DNA from: Bugula neritina
Lineage: Eukaryota; Bryozoa; Gymnolaemata; Cheilostomatida; Bugulidae
Length of the DNA: 64,000 nucleotides
Direction: 5' to 3'
Assembly: GCA_964035545.1 (NCBI GenBank)
Contig: OZ037772.1
Location: forward strand, 4,325,538-4,389,537
The notes under the pieces were generated by a model. It saw only the letters and a list, made by a program, of their open reading frames with translations. It did no database searches and was not told where the DNA came from. Each line of letters begins with the position of its first letter. Position 1 is the first letter of the stretch. Below, one piece after another: positions 60,927 through 64,000 of the stretch. Made by a program: the position numbers and the translations under genes.

Positions 60927-61222
60927 GCATGCCTGGGAAAGGCACCTTTTCGGTGGAATGTATTATCGCCGCGAGGTGACAAGCTCCCCGACCATTGGCT
61001 CGCGTGCTGTATAGCACCCTCTCTCTTTATAGCTGACAGGCTGTGTGTACTCGACCACTCCGTCTACTTCTTCTATATATATATATATGCTTGTGTATAC
61101 ATTAATATTTCTCTTCTTTTTTTTGTGGGTTTAATTATGTATTTTTTTGGATTATTTTATTGTTTTTTTTTTTGTATGTGTTTTTTGTGTTATCAGAAAG
61201 TAGGGCTTTCTGCTGGGGGCGG

Positions 61223-62330
61223 TGTAGTGGGTCACGCAACGTAGTAATATAAAAATCGTCCTCTCTCCGTTCTGGGAATACTAATGCCCCAATGTAGTAA
61301 CCAATCAGAAGAACCAGAAGATATGCTTGCGACTCATGTGACAGTTTCCGGGCAATTAGCAATCATCACGTTGTTGTAAGCGAGCACAGGATAGTTAAGG
61401 GCAACCTTTTAGCTGCAACTGCCTTGCTGAGGTTTGCATTGTAATCATATAAGAATTCAGTACCAGTAAAATAAAATCTCACCTAATTGTGCTAGAGTCA
61501 AAATTTAAAAACTATGTTGTAGATCTTCTTTTTCTCCAGTGTAAGTTTTTTGAAAATTTCAATTTTCATTTTTTTTGCGAAGTTATAGACAAAAAACTGC
61601 CGAAATTTGGCCAATTTTGCCTGAAAAGCTGACTTTTCAGTACCAGTAAAATATCTCAGCAGCAAAGCATGATATCTGAATAAAAATTGCACTGCTGGAA
61701 TCCTGAGATATTTCTCCAGTGTAAGTTTTTTTCTTTTTTCAATAACTCTGCTAGATTGCTCATAAATTGGTGATTTATACACTGAAAATGCCATATTTTC
61801 TCATAAGAAACTAGCAGCGCGCAGCACTTCACGCTTCACTGAGCACGTAGGGATGAGAAGATATTGGCGCCTACATAATAATTACAGGCTAGCTAGCTGG
61901 CAGGCTATAATGAATAGCTTGCTTTGTACTTTGTTTATGTAGCACCAATAATGGAATGTTGATAGATAACGCAGCCCTAACGAAGGTTGCTGCTTATTGG
62001 TTGTAGTTTAATCTTAGGCTAAACAATTACAAGTAGGCAACACGCATGCCACCCGCAGAGCAATATTATTCAAGAAACCGAACTACATTTTGTGAGAAAT
62101 TTATGATATTCTTAGTGAGGATGCCCTTAACTATCCTGTGAGGGCTTGAAGTGTAAACATGTGTTAGTAGTGACTGATGTTATAGCGTAATTTGATGTAA
62201 TGTTTGTTTTGTATTGTATTGTGAATAATAAAAGTAATTACTCGACAGCTACCCTAGTAATTGCTAGAAGAATAGCCAACTAAATACGCAAGTAGAAAAC
62301 TTAAGCATAGTAATTGCACGAATTACTACA
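61223..62330 (+). repeat. Gypsy copy B 3' LTR, interrupted by a MITE
   Basis: The LTR sequence 61223-61384 plus 62143-62330 reproduces the 350-bp 5' LTR with a small number of substitutions. A G-rich tract (GCTGGGGGCGG) just before it is the likely polypurine primer. Confidence 0.9.
61385..62140. mobile_element. CACTA-like MITE inserted in the 3' LTR
   Basis: 756 bp with ends CACAGGATAGTTAAGGGCAA and, inverted, CACAGGATAGTTAAGGGCAT. A 2-bp AG duplication (61383-61384, 62141-62142) is proven by the uninterrupted 5' LTR. CAC... ends with a 2-bp duplication suggest the CACTA/EnSpm group; this is tentative. Inside, CAGTACCAGTAAAAT (61454, 61639) and CTCCAGTGTAAGTTTTT (61535, 61713) mark an internal ~180 bp duplication. 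The minus frame 61498-61794 is an artefact of this repeat. Confidence 0.8.
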
Positions 62331-62384
62331 ATATAGCAATGTGAGCCAAGCCTTCTACGGTGAGTATCAGCAGCAAGATGGCTA

Positions 62385-62934
62385 ACCCCCTTTTCACACA
62401 TTGCAGCACCGTACGCCGCAACAGCAAATATCCGCCATCTGTTTTCATATCCGGGCTGAATCGTACAATAGAAATGTTATTTACTGAATAAAAGCAATTA
62501 CATAAAAAGAATCTCTCTTTTAAATTTATTCGTTTTTAAAATATTTGTGCAAACTAATTTAAATAATGAATAGTCAAGCCGTCCAAATCAATTTTAATTT
62601 TTTTGTTAGCGTGCTTTTGTGATTAGAAAAGGCTATATTTTGAGCTGAGTTTAATTCAAACAAGCCATATAAAAGTGTTTTAATTCTTTAAAACTTTTGA
62701 ATTTATTTAAATTAAATAAAAAAAAAAGGAATTAAAATAAACTAACGGAAATGTTCTTTAAATTTTAGTACCAGATCAACTCTAGCCAATTGGAGCCCGC
62801 CGGGAGTTTTTTAATCAAGCACTGCTTGATCAACGCCGCAGCGTATACCGGGGTACAATTCAGCTCGGATGTTACCAAAGATGGCGGAAATTTGGAGTTG
62901 CGGCGTACGGTGCGGCAATGTGTGAACAGGGGGT
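62385..62934. mobile_element. MITE family 'CCCCCTGTTCACAC': copy E
   Basis: Ends ACCCCCTTTTCACACATTGC and GCAATGTGTGAACAGGGGGT with TA on both sides (62383-62384, 62935-62936). After the left ~80 bp the sequence jumps (near 62467) to the interior in inverse orientation, so it is a rearranged, shortened derivative. It lies 54 bp from the end of gypsy copy B. Confidence 0.85.
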
Positions 62935-62936
62935 TA

Positions 62937-63367
62937 CGCTGACTGTCAAATAAGTCGAACGTTATATTCCATGGTGCAGTGGGCAGGATACTGACAGTCG
63001 AGAGCAGCAGGGAGATTGTCAGTAGTAGAGGAGAGTTTGTTCAGAGAGTTTACAATAATAATTATTCGTGGAGTAACGAGTGAGAGTATAAATACGAGTT
63101 AAGGCTATTTCGAGATATCGAGAGAGAGAGTGATTTTCATTTTGATTTTGATTTAGAGTTTGATGTGCTGGTGAGAGTTGAGGTGTATAGATCATATTAA
63201 GAGTACAATTTAGAGAAGTGGTTAGTGAAATATTGATAGCATTATATGTAATTCGGTTAAAATATTAAATTTAATATCAAGTTTAAGGTCAACTAAGGAT
63301 ATCGAGCTTACTGATAATTAAAATTTTTAATTTGATCATCACTCAGTGTCATCAGCTTACAATCATA
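62937..63367. other. Probable leader of the following retroelement; no gene
   Basis: GAGAG-rich purine stretches (GAGATTGTCAGTAGTAGAGG, GATATCGAGAGAGAGAG) of the kind found in retroelement leaders. No LTR pair can be tested because the window ends. Confidence 0.35.
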
Positions 63368-63910
63368 ATGGCAACTAACACCAGGTTCACCGATCTCAAT
63401 CGGTTTCCTATGTTGGTTTTGAGCTCGGAGAATCAGAGTGATAGTTTTGAGAAATGGCTAAACCCATTTCAAGGGTTTAGCAACCCTTGAAATGGGTACT
63501 GAAACAGTGTCAGGAGACACTGTCAACAGGTTTAGAGGCGAAACCAAGTTTCTTGCTCTGCTCAATGCTATTGGCAATCACTGGGTTTCGATTTTGAGAG
63601 AAACGATAATGGTGCTCATGATGAAGCGTTGAAACGGTTAAAAGGCCACTATGAAACAACTGAAAACATCTATGTGGCTTGGGTCAAGGCAGCCACCCTA
63701 TCTCAAACTTGTGGTAAAGGCGAACTAGAATACTTACTATGTGTTGACAAACACAGCAGGAAGTTGGGCTTTGTGGAAGGAGCAAATGTCGAGAACCTCA
63801 AGGAAAGATTTGCCATTAGCATGGCTGTAGTAAGGTTAAGAGATGAGTCAGTCAGATGTCAATTCATAGTGGATATAAACATCACCTGGAATCACTGTGT
63901 GACACTTTGA
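63368..63910 (+). pseudogene. Decayed Gag of another retroelement, runs toward the window end
   Basis: ATG 63368 opens MATNTRFTDLNRFPMLVLSS...SFEKWL, which is lost at a stop inside a perfect hairpin (63462-63497). Other frames continue: GETKFLALLNAIGNHWV (about 63535-63590), then after a further frame change 63629-63910 with EALKRLKGHYETTENIYVAW, ELEYLLCVDKHSRKLGF and LKERFAISMAVVRLRDESVR. This resembles gag capsid regions of LTR elements. At least two frame breaks are visible. It is distinct from the gag of copy B. Confidence 0.55.
63462..63497. repeat. Perfect 16-bp hairpin inside the gag relic
   Basis: ACCCATTTCAAGGGTT, TAGC loop, AACCCTTGAAATGGGT. The right arm fits the gag reading frame that continues downstream (LEMGTETVSG), so the left arm looks like an inverted copy added later. 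Confidence 0.9.
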
Positions 63911-64000
63911 AGATTAAAAGCAATGATAAAGAGTTCAACATAGTGGTCTCAGAGACTAGATCATGTGGTTCTAGTAATTTAGATAGTTCAGCAAAAATAG

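Larger units (their letters stand above)
56159..62330 (+). mobile_element. Gypsy copy B: Ty3/gypsy retrotransposon with both LTRs, lacking RT, RNase H and integrase core
   Basis: LTRs (350 bp each once an insertion is removed) start TGTAGTGGGTCACGCAACG and end GAATTACTACA. A 4-bp duplication ATAT flanks the element (56155-56158, 62331-62334). The order is LTR, gag, protease, PR-RT linker, RNase H-IN linker, integrase zinc domain, integrase tail, zinc-finger ORF, coiled-coil ORF, LTR. Its GC content contrasts with the AT-rich surroundings. It is a deletion derivative that kept gag and the accessory ORF. Confidence 0.92.

Noticed and set aside
61498-61794. 98-residue minus frame inside the CACTA-like MITE
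   Set aside because: It spans the internal duplication (KKLTLEK repeated) and lies in a non-coding MITE.

Overview
The window looks like animal nuclear DNA. It is AT-rich and intron-bearing, dense in microsatellites and transposable elements, and holds an intronless class A GPCR-like gene plus a small dispersed family of RING/B-box/coiled-coil/beta-propeller (TRIM-NHL-like) genes. An early-branching animal such as a sponge, or less likely a cnidarian, fits best. That is inference, because no rRNA, mitochondrial or other diagnostic marker is present. There is no bacterial, CRISPR or phage content.

Layout. 1-1586: end of a DNA transposon (element E1, minus) whose sister copy E2 lies at 48501-52113 in the opposite orientation. 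2180-4460: decayed Ty3/gypsy integrase (minus) between two ~100 bp direct repeats. 5784-6063: (TA)n. 6238-10418: best-preserved host gene, a six-exon TRIM-like gene with B-boxes, coiled coil and propeller, ending at a poly(A) signal. 10706-13800: a CA/CGCA microsatellite directly abutting a 5'-truncated gypsy copy that ends in a zinc-finger ORF. 14335-14660: 97-bp tandem repeat. 18059-19049: relic of a second TRIM-like gene (RING exon plus last exon). 20706-21668: GPCR-like gene (minus). 21914-24416: minisatellite, then a 1.3 kb TIR element inserted in a (TA)n tract. 24600-32600: gene-free, very AT-rich DNA built from ancient degenerate duplications and foldback elements. 33186-33607: near-perfect palindromic MITE. 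33933-37154: third TRIM-like copy (minus), disabled by an in-frame stop and lacking its 5' exons. 37436-42995: hAT-like element split by a young BEL/Pao retrotransposon (37798-42696) with an intact gag but a ruined pol. 43188-55766: a MITE family, a TTAA-flanked element, minisatellites and E2. 56159-62330: gypsy element with both LTRs, an intact gag, broken protease and integrase ends, no reverse transcriptase, an extra two-finger zinc-finger ORF, and a CACTA-like MITE inside the 3' LTR. 62385-62934: another MITE. 63368-63910: decayed gag of a further retroelement.

How the parts relate. Only three units look as if they could be expressed intact: the TRIM-like gene at 6.2-10.4 kb, the GPCR-like gene, and the BEL gag. 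Much of the rest is a record of transposition. The most notable points are a gypsy lineage that keeps a conserved zinc-finger/coiled-coil ORF between integrase and the 3' LTR in two separate copies, a young gag-only BEL element, and several MITE families with readable target-site duplications.
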